64,000 nt of DNA. Source: Branchiostoma floridae. Lineage: Eukaryota; Chordata; Leptocardii; Amphioxiformes; Branchiostomatidae. Below, one piece after another: positions 21,123 to 31,300 of this stretch. The translations under genes and the position numbers were made by a program. The notes beneath the pieces are model-generated. The model made no database searches. It saw only the letters and a list, made by a program, of their open reading frames with translations, and had not been told where the DNA came from. How positions within the stretch are numbered: position 1 is the stretch's first letter; every line of letters starts with the position of its first letter. The DNA lies in contig NC_049993.1 in NCBI RefSeq assembly GCF_000003815.2, forward strand, positions 13,288,432 through 13,352,431. Reading direction: 5' to 3'.

Positions 21123-23736
21123 GTCTGTCTCTCTCTCTCTCATCTCTCTCTCTCTACTCTTGTCTAACTCTAAATGTTTTATGGTTCCAATGCACATTGA
21201 CTGAAGAAAGCGCTATATATGCAAATGATACACATTTTGGACCATTTTGGATGAAGTATACGAAGTTCCATATTTGTGTTTTGAATGCCGTTGCAGTAAT
21301 AGAAACAAGGCGTTTAATCTTCACATGACATGCTACTTTACCGATAGCGCCAGGGTAGTTTCATAATCGTTTTACCAAATGGTGAAAGGAATACATTAAA
21401 CGGCACCGTGTTGCAGCTGTCCTTTTCTGTCAGAAAAGCACTGTAAATTTTTACTTCTTTTGTGGCACTGTCAAATGTTGGCAAAACATACTTTATGTCA
21501 TTAACCCATGCAATTAGCTGTTCGTGAATGGGAAACTACCACGCCTAATATAGATCCTATAACGTTATAAAGAGTTTAGAATGTTTGAGGAGCGTGTACA
21601 GTTTGACCGGGTCACTTCTACTAATAGTCGTCCAAACAAAAATTGATGGAAAAGAATCTGGAGAGGGGGGCGTGGTGAAGAACGCGAGAGAACGAACGTG
21701 AAGGCATCTGGCATGTTACATCGGTTCAGCGGGTGGTCATAAGTCAACGCAGTGGCTACCGAGGGTCTAAATCGGAAGCAAATGTGTGGTCATTCCTGGG
21801 AGAGTTTGGGGAAAAGATTTAATTCGATTGATGGTTGTCTTGCATTCCGGAGGTCGTGAGTTGAACCCTTGGCCTGACCAAGACCTAAACCTATTACGTT
21901 TCACAAAATTTAAAGCAAATGAACTAGCCCTTGCTTGAGAGCTTAGCTAGCTTGTACAAGTCTGTATTGTCTTGGAGCTACAGAAACGAAGATGGGTGCT
22001 CTATTCTACACCGAAAGATTTTGGAAAGATTTTGAGTGTTCTGTTTTGAGTCATGTGCACGTGGCTAACAACCGCCGTACCAAAAACCAGGCGGGAACTT
22101 CAGGGCATACGGCATGTAAATTGATGATGACAGAGGTCGCAGTGTGGCTGTATGCGTGTCAGTGAGAATGTGCCAAGGTCACTGTCAAAGTGTCTTTCGC
22201 GTGTTTCGTCTGGTTTGGGTTTAGGACTTGTTCATTACTTAGGGGCAGGGGAGGGGTTTGAGCGTACAAAAAAAGCTAATAAGGCCGGAACTTGGAAGCC
22301 AAGCTACTTAAATTCGTACCGTAGAAATACTAGAAAGTACAAGTGTTAGGAATGCTGTTCGGTAATGAGACCAAAGGGGTGGCCAAAATCACTTCAAGCC
22401 CCCTCCCCAAAACCTTGGCTGTAAACCCTGTAACCCGGTGTCCTTTCTTTCTAGATATTCTAATTTTTGTGTGAAATTATATCAAATAGCTTTTTAACGC
22501 AGCTATCCACAATAAATTATAAAACTGTATATAAACTCTCTAACAGTCAGACGTTTCAGATAGCGTCCTCCTCCTATTGCCAGTGCAGTGAGCTGTGTGT
22601 GATCAACGACAGCGAATCTGAAACGTCTGGCTTTGTTTGATCAATTTTGTACTTGAATGTCTAATCTTCATCGACACGTTTCTGTTGTTGTTATTGTCGC
22701 TCTATTGATTTTGATACAGACTGGGCTCAGCTGAATAAAAAAAACCATAGACTTTACCAAGACAGACTCACAAGTTGTAATGTTTGTGTCGTGTGTACCC
22801 CCTTAGCGAACCTCTTGCCACCGTCAGGTCATCGTAAATTGTCTCGGTACACCTCGAGGTCTCTAAGCGACTCAAGAGGGCAAGGGGTCGTTCTCAACAG
22901 GGGATTGGGCAGGGCTTATATAGAGTTAGTGTCTGTGACAGGAAAATGCCATGTTTGTCGACTTATCCGGAAAATCCATCGTCACTACAGTGATGATTTT
23001 ATTACGACGTGGCCATTTCGTCGTACGATGTCGTACGATTTTTTAATGTCGTAGGATGTTGTTCTTGTTCTTGTTTTGATACTGGGTAACACCCCTTGTG
23101 ACACCCCTAGAACTAAAGCCGGCATGGATCCAAGACAGCCTTTTTCGTTTCCGGTAAATTATACAATCATACAAGACAGCGAAATATTTCGGTACGTACA
23201 ACACATGCACGACAAACTCATATCGTAACGCTCCCAGTTTACGATCTTACGACGTTCGTACGACTTATATTATTTATGTAACAAGGCCTTAAGTTTGACA
23301 TCGTAAAAACACACACATAAAAATGCCATGACTAATTATGTTACAAGTAGAAGTAAACAAGAAAATACCAAAGAATCTAAGCTCACCTCCCACCAAGCTT
23401 CCCGCTAGTTTTGGAGTCGAGCGAAGCCACGCCAGAAATCAAAGACGACACGATCAGAGGCAAAATCAGCATCTTCAGCATCCTCATGAGGAGAGTACCG
23501 GGGAAGGAGATGTACTTGACGTCATTCTCGTTGACGTGCGGCGCGGCGGTGAAGCCAATCAGCACACCGAGGCACACGGCGACAATCGTCAGGAGGAGGA
23601 GAGCATTCTGCCGTATGAACCTCAGCGCCTTGCGGGGAAAAGTCTCGGTGTTAACCTGCGAGTGGTAGCTCGGTGGGTCGCTCTCCGGGTAGGACTCATT
23701 CCCAGACGATGTCCGACCCTTCATTTCGGTATCCAT
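9381..23736 (-). CDS. SLC1A3: Excitatory amino acid transporter (SLC1 family), complete, 10 exons
   Basis: Sodium-coupled plasma-membrane glutamate/aspartate transporter. Exons in transcript order: 23736-23387, 18368-18213, 16256-16214, 14439-14323, 12496-12339, 11509-11382, 11054-10946, 10481-10287, 9973-9839, 9606-9381. All junctions are GT-AG and phases agree, giving 538 aa, the normal family length. TM1 is at about 45-64 and TM2 at 80-101; exon 4 encodes an extracellular loop with N-glycosylation sequons at N197, N202, N206 and N211. Hairpin 1 has the serine-rich GTSSSSATLP (SSSS 352-355), TM7 has NMDGT (387-391), and TM8 has DRFRT with R468, the arginine that selects acidic substrates (neutral SLC1 members lack it). 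The protein ends ETAM, close to the ETKM tail of vertebrate EAAT1. I chose the ATG at 23736 because the upstream frame shows no conserved start. The family is certain; EAAT1 orthology is tentative. Confidence 0.95.
10690..10775. repeat. Pyrimidine-rich tract in SLC1 intron 7
   Basis: About 80 bp of almost pure C/T on the plus strand, between the exons at 11054-10946 and 10481-10287. Low complexity; no other feature in this intron. Confidence 0.7.
11780..12250. repeat. Dispersed repeat material in SLC1 intron 5
   Basis: The block 'acctcatacctccatgaaat' at about 11,774 recurs at about 18,035 in intron 1, each time after a 'gagttcg' motif. The remainder up to 12,250 shows no frame or splice-bounded exon. 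Confidence 0.4.
13375..13674 (-). other. Unassigned coding-like open frame in SLC1 intron 4
   Basis: A 99-codon minus-strand frame lies between the exons at 14439-14323 and 12496-12339. Its composition looks protein-like: charged and hydrophobic residues alternate without low complexity (for example [20 protein letters not shown]), and it ends at a TAA. It has no clear ATG. The AG just upstream would be out of frame with the phase-0 end of exon 4, so I do not think it is an alternative SLC1 tail. It may be a transposon or retrocopy fragment. I recognise no family. Confidence 0.25.
15148..15455. mobile_element. TIR element (MITE), 'ggtgcggcac' family
   Basis: The ends are inverted: 'gtatctcactgg' at 15149 and 'ccagtgagatac' at 15442-15453. 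Subterminal inverted motifs 'tggtgcggcac' and 'cagtgctgcagtgaacgaac' are shared with copies at 25,196-25,389, 30,470-30,690 and 40,812-41,054. About 300 bp without coding capacity: a non-autonomous DNA transposon. It sits in intron 3 of the SLC1 gene. Confidence 0.75.
16404..16543. mobile_element. Short palindromic MITE
   Basis: 'gtgctgtagacacgtgattttt' at 16,406 pairs with 'aaaatcacgtgtctacagcac' at 16,517-16,537, and the match continues inward through 'cgcacgtatgacgtca' / 'tgacgtcacacgtg'. Arms of about 38 bp flank about 65 bp. It lies 150 bp upstream (in transcript sense) of the 43-nt SLC1 exon 3. Confidence 0.8.
18575..18778 (+). repeat. Dispersed SINE-like repeat, copy 1
   Basis: Contains 'gcagcaagtttcattgctgtttc', then 'gtagggtata', 'aaggagttgctggcccttc', 'cacctctccga' and a closing 'gcctgaaccaggga'. 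The same ordered blocks occur at 39,690-39,850 and 55,195-55,465. The tail resembles the end of a tRNA-headed SINE family. It lies in SLC1 intron 1. Confidence 0.65.
19215..19395. repeat. Long polypyrimidine tract in SLC1 intron 1
   Basis: About 170 bp of C/T-rich sequence (ctttctt, ccttcct and similar units) on the plus strand. It yields a spurious F/L/S-rich open frame. Such mirror-like tracts can form triplex DNA; no gene is implied. Confidence 0.85.
19748..19764. repeat. Run of 17 G
   Basis: An uninterrupted homopolymer of 17 guanines on the plus strand (17 C on the sense strand of the SLC1 intron). Long enough to form a G-quadruplex, and also error-prone for sequencing. Confidence 0.95.
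20129..20784. mobile_element. TIR element with ~85-bp inverted repeats
   Basis: About 20,129-20,213 and the reverse complement of 20,698-20,784 match over about 85 bases with small gaps: 'caacttgctgaaaaa' then 'tggcggga', then 'tgtcaaac', and finally 'gaattcgcgatt' at the inner edge. The 480-bp interior holds a 64-codon plus-strand frame at 20,431-20,625 with no recognisable domain and no transposase signature. I call it a non-autonomous DNA transposon in SLC1 intron 1. Confidence 0.75.
21059..21157. repeat. (CT)n / (CTAT)n compound microsatellite
   Basis: A CT run of about 35 bp is followed by about seven CTAT units, two CTGT units and more CT. Pure simple sequence in SLC1 intron 1. Confidence 0.97.
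21828..21890 (+). repeat. Possible tRNA-like SINE head
   Basis: 'gtgagttgaaccc' near 21,858 resembles the B box of a polymerase III promoter (GGTTCGANTCC), but no good A box stands at the right distance, so this is weak. Confidence 0.25.
22546..22632. repeat. Short hairpin-forming inverted repeat
   Basis: 'gtcagacgtttcagat' at 22,546 and 'aatctgaaacgtctggc' at 22,614-22,630 are inverse complements, separated by about 52 bp. Probably a tiny MITE or the solo ends of one. In SLC1 intron 1. Confidence 0.7.
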
Positions 23737-24350
23737 GGTTGGAAAATAAGACGAGGAAAGAACTGAACGCTGAAAGCAAAATGTGGCAGGCAGTACCAAC
23801 GCGCGCCTGTGTTGTGGATAAACTATGACAGCCGGTCCTAGCCAGTAGTGGGTGGAGAAAGCAGTCACGTGGTCTCCTTATCTCAAACTTGTCCAGTTTG
23901 CTAGCTTGCCAACTACCTGGCTACCTGGAATGAGTAAGTGCTAACGTTACGTACCGCAAATACTCTGTGTACATAGCGGGCTCGGTGTGTGTGTACGCGT
24001 GTGCTTTTGTCTAGTGTCCGGGTCAGGTACCGTCCGGACTATGTGTTTACGTATTTCCGAATTCATGTTTACATACATGCTGCTACTTCCAGTTCTACTT
24101 TTAGTCATAACATTCTCGTAAACTTTAAACTATGATGGTATGTGACGTATACGACAATACACTCAAGCAAAAGGGGTACTTGTAGAAAATATCTATGAAG
24201 ACAGGATTATATAGAATTGCTGAGTTGACAACCGATCCACACAATTAATGGAGTAGCCCTAGATAAACGCTTAACAGCTGCAATTCGGAGAGAAATACAT
24301 GATATCTAGAGCTGAACGCATGTTGACCTATAAGAGATCATTAGAGTATC
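23737..24350. other. Upstream region of the SLC1 gene
   Basis: The first 100-150 bp should hold the 5' UTR and promoter. No TATA box or initiator is obvious. Beyond it nothing is recognisable. Confidence 0.35.
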
Positions 24351-24717
24351 AGACACACACGTACATCTCATTAGGCTGGACATCAGACTATTTCCTGGGC
24401 TCACACAGAAAGACTAACTCAGGAGTGGCTGTGGTAACATTTCCTTGTAAGGCAAACTGACACAAAAGCCGGGTTTAGTTCCTTGAAACAGTTTGCCAAT
24501 TGGCATTCAGGCTAATAGAATGTAGTTTCGATACACACGTACATTTCATTAGCCTGGACATCAGACTATTTCCAAGGCTCACACAGATTGAGAAACACTA
24601 ACACTTAAACTCAGAAGTGACTGTGGTAACATTCCTCGGAAGGCAAACTGACCCAAAAGCCAGGTGTAGTTCCTTGAAACAGTCGACGTCTGGCATCCAG
24701 GCTAATAGAATGTACTC
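24351..24717. repeat. Tandem pair of ~180-bp short TIR elements
   Basis: Copy 1 is about 24,357-24,525 and copy 2 about 24,537-24,713, in the same orientation and clearly related ('ctggacatcagactatttcc', 'ggctcacacaga', 'ctgtggtaacatt', 'agttccttgaaacagt', 'caggctaatagaatgta'). Each has inverted ends ('attag(g/c)ctgga' against 'tccaggctaatag'). Both copies are preceded by 'acacacgtacat', so the duplicated unit includes a little flanking DNA. Confidence 0.75.
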
Positions 24718-25000
24718 TCAACTTCTCAAGGTCAGACAAGGACATGATACAGGAAATCACACTATCACGATCAAGGGTTAAGGACATACTTCGCTGTGTT
24801 TCCGTTCTCAGTACACCACAGCCGCCAGATAGACGGCACAATAATCCAACTTTCACTCCTATAAAGCCTTCTGAAGTTATCCTGGGTGACCCTTGACTCA
24901 ATTTGCCAATTAGACGTCAAGTTCGCCCGGTAACTACACCATCTCAAGCTGTGGGTATCTCTACAGTGTTGTGAGTGTTGCCCGCCCGCTAAGCAAGGCC

Positions 25001-25075
25001 CATTAGGCCACCTTGACTTAATTTTATGGATGACATCCTCGCGCGCATTGATTTTGCCTGTTATATAAAAAACTA
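25001..25075 (+). repeat. Solo end of the 'aggccac' TIR family
   Basis: 'aattttatggatgacatcc' followed by 'cgcgcgcattgatttt' matches the left arm of the element at 46,107-46,617 and a fragment at 30,250-30,345. No partner arm is found nearby, so this is a truncated copy. Confidence 0.55.
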
Positions 25076-25195
25076 AAACCGTGACCATGTGTGACCCAAT
25101 AGCATCCCTGGTCTATCAGAATTTCATATGCTCGCAAGAGGATCTGCTCTTCAGGGTAAGGGGGCACATGGTCAGGGCATGGGGCTACAGTGCCC

Positions 25196-25389
25196 TTGTT
25201 CCTTCTTTAAACGATAGTCTCTTATAGACACATTTTCTTACGTTTTGCGCATTTTGTAGTCTTCTAAGTCATACTTTTACGCACCACGCAATAACAAAAA
25301 TCGTCGAACAAGACCACAAAACTGTGCCGCAGTGAACGAACTCCGCAGTGCCGCACCGGTGCCCCAAGTGCAGTGAGATACCACCTCAA
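25196..25389. mobile_element. Truncated MITE, 'ggtgcggcac' family
   Basis: Ends with 'gtgccgcaccggtgcccc' then 'aagtgcagtgagatacc', matching in inverse orientation the left end of the copy at 40,812 and the right end of the element at 15,148-15,455. Upstream internal sequence ('cttacgttttgcgcattttg') also matches the family, but the left terminus is missing. Confidence 0.65.
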
Positions 25390-26401
25390 GCTGGCGCGAT
25401 TTCCTTTTCCCTGTCGAACATTCCTACCGCTAAACATCTGTTTCTTGTCTCCGTACAACTTCTGGAAGTGTTTACGGGTACGTTTGTCTAACCGCCCGGA
25501 GAGAGAGATAAGGTCAAGATAGCCTAGACTTCTGAGAGGGCTGGTAATAGTATATCTCCAGATATGCAAAATTAATAGATAAAGATAACGAAATGAATAA
25601 TTATAGACTTTGCTTAACGGAAATGTGAAATATGACGTCTTTGCTTTATTATTTCCGCACAGAAACTAGCTTGGTATCTATTCCTAGTATAGCTGGCGAG
25701 TCTCAATTTCCTTACTGCATTTACTAGACGGAAATAGAACATTTATCACACGGCTACAACAGTCCCAACGTGCTATAATCATACTGTTCAAGTACAGAAC
25801 AAGAACCAGTAGGGGACAAGCCGCCACGTGTAAGTAATTTGTGTTTGCGGTGTGACCTAAAGCGTTCAATACCCTCTTTAGCACTATTAGCAGTAATAAC
25901 AATTTCTAAAACATGTTTCCATTTATGTCCAGGTAGTATCAAACAAAGGCAGTGTAGCTACACCTCCTGTAACCATGGTAACAGCCTTCTGGTCCAGGTC
26001 ATTTAGTCTGTGTAACACAAACTCCGTGTGTAACACAAACTCCGCTGTCCAGGGCCGGGGGCCGGCGGATGTTTGGCGGGCTGCTATAAGCGAGACTTAA
26101 TCAGGCTACAGGTCATTTACCTAAATTTGTTTCGAGAAGAAGGATTACACAAAAAAATTAGTTATTCAGATCCCGTGAAAGTAAACATGAAAACAAACTA
26201 TTATATGCCAGCCCCTCTTGTGTTCCAAAATACTATTCTTGGCAAGTCGACCGATCATGCATGCATAGTTAAAGTTTGCACACGCTTTGTTTGCTATCCG
26301 GTCTTGTGCAATACTGTAAGTGCTTCAGTATTGTCGCGTGTTGCGAGACTGTCACAAAATGCGGACGATCTATCACTGTAGTGCACGGTAGTCAAATTGT
26401 A

Positions 26402-26586
26402 GCCTCTACCAGGCTCCGCGGATCGCTGGTCAAATAGTAGAAATTGGACCACCGACTGGTCGTACTGACTCCTCTGGCCGGCCGACTCCCCTAATACACT
26501 ACAATGTGTTCCGCTCTATTAGTCCATGGCCAATTTCTAATATTTGGCTGGCGATCCACGGAGCCTGGTACTGGTAGAGGCTAGCC
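26402..26586. mobile_element. MITE with ~30-bp TIRs
   Basis: 'gcctctaccaggctccgcgg' at 26,402 is inverted at 26,553-26,582 (ccacggagcctgg followed by tactggtagaggc). Inner stretches 'tagaaattgga' / 'ccaatttcta' also pair, making the whole 185 bp a long imperfect hairpin. Confidence 0.85.
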
Positions 26587-26587
26587 T

Positions 26588-26665
26588 GGATACCAGACCC
26601 CAGCCCGATCTCAAAAATATCTATCGTGCATATTTTTGAGATCTGGATGGGGTCTGGTATCGGGG
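26588..26665. mobile_element. Adjacent palindromic element
   Basis: 'ggataccagaccccagcccg' followed by 'atctcaaaaatat' pairs with 'atatttttgagatc' followed by 'tggatggggtctggtatc'. Arms of about 35 bp around a loop under 10 bp give a near-perfect hairpin directly abutting the previous MITE. A related start ('agcctggatacca') appears at 29,191. Confidence 0.8.
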
Positions 26666-26995
26666 CTAGGTAGAGGCTAGGTTTCTGTCCTACGGACTTT
26701 TTATAGACTGCAGGTGTGTATGTCTAGAGGGGCGTGTTCTCTTAAGACAGCCATCCACCCATAAAGTTAGGATTAACGGTACTTCGATTGATTGAATGAA
26801 TTGAATGAATGTGTGTTTAATTTTTGCTGAAGAAGGGCAAGTGGGCGTAACGATTACAGTTCTATTGTCTCAAGTACCGATATGTTTGTATCAATAAGTT
26901 TACAAACATGTCCCAAGTTTACATCAAGTTTAGTTAAGGAGGAGCCACTGGTATGGACTCAGTATGAGAGATTTGTGCTGGAAATAAGCTGAGGA

Positions 26996-27200
26996 ATGTT
27001 CCTGTAGCTCAACTGGTAGCAGTTAGACTTCCGTTTCCGCTATACTCCTTTGCCAGCTTTGATACTATCTTTAGGCACCATAGGGTCTGCTTGGAGACTA
27101 GCCCTGTCTGCCTAAATGCCTGGTGGTCATCATCTCAGATGAAGCGCCGCCTAGCGTCTCCAGTGAGCATTACATGTCTTGCCATTGCGAAACACTATTT
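26996..27200 (+). repeat. tRNA-headed SINE-like sequence
   Basis: 'gtagctcaactggtagcag' at 27,004 is a good polymerase III A box in a tRNA-like 5' context. The matching B box is degraded. Not a functional tRNA gene: no complete cloverleaf can be formed. Confidence 0.4.
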
Positions 27201-27274
27201 ATGCGAAACAAACAAGATGTAAGGCAAATAATGTGGTCATAGTACCTGATTTACGATGAAGGAATTTGTGTTGC

Positions 27275-27655
27275 AAGTTCAGGTCCAGGTCCGGACCTGA
27301 ACCTGGACCTGATGCAGTATGACTCATACCAATGGTCCATTTCACTACAAAAAAATCAGTTTGGTGGAGTATTTGACTTAGACTGGCGTTTTAAAATCCC
27401 AAAACGCTAACTGCACCTGTACGATTGGCTGTAAAACGTGGTAGAAATTAATATAAACTCGACTCTACTTCACTCTTGTTATCTTCTTCCACCTACAAGC
27501 GCAAAAACGTGTGAATGCTTGATAAAATAATCTGTTAATTTTCTAATCGGTCCAACATCCGGTCCACCTAATTTTTTCAGGTCCGGTTTTTCTGGACCGG
27601 TCCAATAAGAAAAACCGGTTTTGTACCGGTACACTGTACCGATACCCAGCCCTAT
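27275..27655. repeat. 'ggtaccggtac' family repeat, copy 1
   Basis: Begins with the palindromic 'ggtccaggtccggacctg' and ends with 'ttgtaccggtacactgtacc'. The internal order (aatcagt..ggtgga, 'cggtccaa(a/c)atccggtcca') matches 54,382-54,745, and its end resembles that of 30,966-31,364. Non-coding, probably a non-autonomous DNA transposon. Confidence 0.6.
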
Positions 27656-27801
27656 TCATAACTATCCTGTCTAAATTGTAAATTATAAACATATTACGAT
27701 GAATCCGGGTAAAGAAACTTGACTTATGCCGTGTATCTTACAAAAGTATCTAATTAGCAAGAAAGATGAGGAACGTTATATTATAGATGCGATTATTCAT
27801 T

Positions 27802-28197
27802 TTATACACAGATCTCTACAAACAGCGTTTTTATTGACCACGCTTGTCGGCTAGACCAAAAGGCATTAGTACCAAAATATGTTAACTGCTCTAAAGAGTG
27901 CTCTAAATCGTTCAGGTGGCACATTGTACAGTATAAAGAGGTTACCAATCCAAAGCGTTGTTTCATACAGCTTACTGCAACTCGAGCGCATCGACCTAGT
28001 AACAGAATGCAATACCAGGCAATCGATCCTCCAGTAAAAACAAAACTTGACACGACTAAACTATAGAAGAAGACAAGAGGAAAGAATAGTGGGCGCTGAC
28101 CTGTTTTATGCGTGAAAACGCGAGGCGCACCAAAGAGGATAGTAACGGGGCTGGTACTGTAAACATACGGACGCACTGCTTGGACTACAGCTTCCAT
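27802..28197 (-). CDS. Possible first exon of an unrecognised membrane protein
   Basis: An ATG at 28,197 on the minus strand opens a 131-codon frame only 154 bp from the divergent start codon of the next gene. Residues about 37-70 are strongly hydrophobic (LFFPLVFFYSLVVSSFVF, then IAWYCILLLG), as in a transmembrane segment or pair. A real exon could end at a donor-like GT within the frame, for example near 27,990 (ctag then gtcgat) or 27,945 (ttg then gtaacc). I do not recognise the family and found no second exon. The head-to-head layout is what makes it plausible; it could also be chance. Confidence 0.3.
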   Translation of the reverse strand: MEAVVQAVRPYVYSTSPVTILFGAPRVFTHKTGQRPLFFPLVFFYSLVVSSFVFTGGSIAWYCILLLGRCARVAVSCMKQRFGLVTSLYCTMCHLNDLEHSLEQLTYFGTNAFWSSRQAWSIKTLFVEICV

Positions 28198-28351
28198 TCC
28201 AGAACACCGCTCCTACAGAACGTTTGTCTGTAGTAAATACAGAACGAGCAGAACGTGCTTTGCGCTGTTCTAGAACGGTGTTTTTTGTACCATTGTTTCT
28301 TGGGGTAGCGACGGAAAGCTCAGTGGCCTTGGTGGGAGCGAACGCAACAAC

Positions 28352-31300
28352 ATGCCGCTCCCAAAGGTTTACGTGGATTACCTAAAAGAGTAAGTAAAAA
28401 CGCCATGTTTTGTTTTTCTTTCAACTCGCTTGCGTGCGTTAATTCTATCTTCGAACGTAGACTGTATGTATGATGTAAAACACAATCAGATACAAGCTTT
28501 AGATCTCGAAGAGTGCCGCCGTAAACGTTATTTTTGAGGATTGTTCTATGTAAACATATATGAATGCTTTGTAGGCTCTAAACAGTACTTTTACACAGTC
28601 CATTGGTTACACAAGTTACGGGTCATACCATGTGTCAGTGTAGGCAGCTACAAATAGTGGCCAGTTCTGAATGCACGCATGTATGCATACAAATATACAT
28701 GTATTCGTGAGTGTGTCACAACTTTACTCTTCGCTGTACATTAACAATTAGGTTCTACAACAACATTTGTTCTCTTAAGTCATAAACAAACAAACAAACA
28801 AACAAAGAAGAGCACAACACTGTTCTTCTTTTACAAGATAAGAGATGTATACATGTAGCCGATGTAGATAAATTTAGATATCAACAGAGAGACTGGATAC
28901 AGACGGCTAGTGATGAACAAATAATTATGACTTGTCAGTGTTATTTTTTTTGCAAGCCTTGCACCTGTGTATAAAGTTAAAAATGTGTTGTATAAACTAG
29001 GTAGGTGTTTGAAAGTGTTGTAGAATACTACTTAGAGGGGTTCACTATAATGTTGAATTGTGGTGGGGGCCTTGTGGGAGTGTTTCATAACGTGAAAAAG
29101 CTATGTAATTGGTTGACTATGCTTCTAACAAGTGGGTGGCGATTCGTAGATATGTTTCGTAGCTTAACCATTATCATTGCACCATCCAATAGCCTGGATA
29201 CCAACCAGACTGTTGCCTGGGCCCACACAGGCCAACTTCTCTCTCCTCCATATGGAGGTTTCGGTGGGGCACTGGGGGGTATTAGCATCAAGGACGTTAT
29301 ATCTTATGTTTGAACGCAGCCTATAACTACTAGTACCTCCCCAAGAGAATTTACCACAGTCCACACTAGTCCAAACTTTTGACAAGGAATTTGCAAACCT
29401 CATAGCTAACTACAAGTGAATAATCTTAATTCTAACATACTAAGATTAAAGGGGTATATTGCAGTATTTTGGCGCCAAAAACAATCTTCAGTCAGATTGA
29501 TATTGGTAACTTATTTTCAGCAAAATTGCGTCATTTTCTCGCATTTCAAGAGCTGGTAAACAACGTGAAAGTCAGCCGCAACCAAATCTTCTTACTTTGT
29601 AAACTACCTGGAAGTAAGCCAGTCGTATATATCCGAATCGACCGGATCTTGGTGGCTTCGCGGAGACTGTCAACTTCAGTAACAATTCGAGTGAACCACC
29701 GAACTACCCTGGGAGCCAGACAGGACCGGGTAGCTAGCGAGTTAGCTACCGAGTTTTGTTCGGGGAGCCAAGGCAGTCAGCCCAACGACTTCCTCACATT
29801 CGTGCTCCGAATGAGTCATCGCTAATCGGGCTTAAACTCCCCGGGGCGCTAATAGGAGCTCGGCGGGCCTGACTGTCTTGGGCTACCGAATAAATTGTCC
29901 TAGCCCGACCCCGGATGACCCCCAGGATACACCGAACGCGTTCGGGATCGGCCGTTCGACGTGGAACAGCGATGTTAGCGTCCGTTCGTAGGCGGCGTTC
30001 GAACTGTTCGAACGTTTGAAATAAACCAGAGCTGAGTTCAGATTGTGAGGATGAGTTCAGATGAGGATGATGATGAGCTGCAGGTTATGTATCTGCCGTG
30101 TGGAGATACAGGATATTACAGGAAATTTTTTGTACGCAACCAGTACAGTAGGTACTTACTTTGCTTAAGTTTCGTTGTCTTTCAGACATCTTCCTCAGAG
30201 CTATAAGTAGCCGATGTAGGTGGCGCTTTTGTGGCAAGTACGCCAAGTAAGACTATAGCAAGTAAATTTTTAGGATGGCATCAGCGCGCCCATTAATTTT
30301 CGCCTGATTTCAGAAATAAAAAAGATTTTTTTTCTTCTGCAGGGATAGTCAACATGACAATAAAGTGCCAAAGTGGGCAATTAGGCTGTGTTGTAGCCCA
30401 ATAATTGTAGTTGTAGAAGTAGAAGTGACACTAGGTGTACTCTCACTGCACTTGCGTCAAGCTTAATTGTGTCACTAAGGAGTTCGTTCACTGCATCGCT
30501 GTTAAGTTATTTTCTCCAATTTTTGAAATGATTTAGATAATGTGTCATACGTAAAAGGATGACTTCGAAGACGACAAAATACACAAAAAGTAAGAAAATT
30601 CTTTCTTTATCTCTGAAATTCGTTGAGTATATTTAGAACCCTGCAGCGAGGCAAGCTTGACGCAAGAGCAGTGAGAGTGCACCTTTAGACTCCATTGTTA
30701 GTTTGGAGACTATGTAGGCCCTGGAAACAGTCTGGTCTCCAGGCTATGAATCTAATACCGTTGTCCCTACCCTGTTTTTTTACAGGCCAGAGAAGACCAA
30801 ACGGCCACAGAAGGAAGGAAGTACGCACCTGCCGAAGATCCCAGTCGTCAAACTGCGGAAGCCTCCTATCAGCACCAAGAAGGGCATCATCGACTGGTCT
30901 GATGTCGCCATTCTCAGGTTAGTGCAAACGCTTGGAACACCATGTTAGTGTGTATGGTAGCCTACTAGGTGTGGGTACCCGTACGGTGCACCGGTAAAAA
31001 ACGGTATTTCCTTGCTGGACCGGTCGAGAAAAGACGAACCTGAAAAAATCACTAGACCGCATGTTTGACCGATTCAAAAATGAATAGGTTATATCGGCAT
31101 ATTCACGTGTTTGGGGGCTTACGGGTCCAAAATTGAAGTAGAGTTGAGTTGCCAGTCATTTTTACGGTCAATCATGGTCTAAAATAGAGGCAGTTAACGT
31201 TGATCGGATGTTGCCACCGATCAGAATCCTTTGTAGAGAAATGAGCATTGTCCATTCATAAGACTTCACAGATAACGTTAATTAAGTTCAGGTTCAGGTT

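Noticed and set aside
23338-23766. 142-codon plus-strand ORF
   Set aside because: Antisense shadow of SLC1 exon 1, which has clear family motifs and splice sites.
26004-26050. Short direct repeat 'gtgtaacacaaactccg' as a possible regulatory array
   Set aside because: Only two copies, adjacent; not distinguishable from a chance local duplication.
29005-29313. 102-codon plus ORF in intron 1 of the unknown gene
   Set aside because: No domain, and part of it is the dispersed 'agcctggatacca' repeat.
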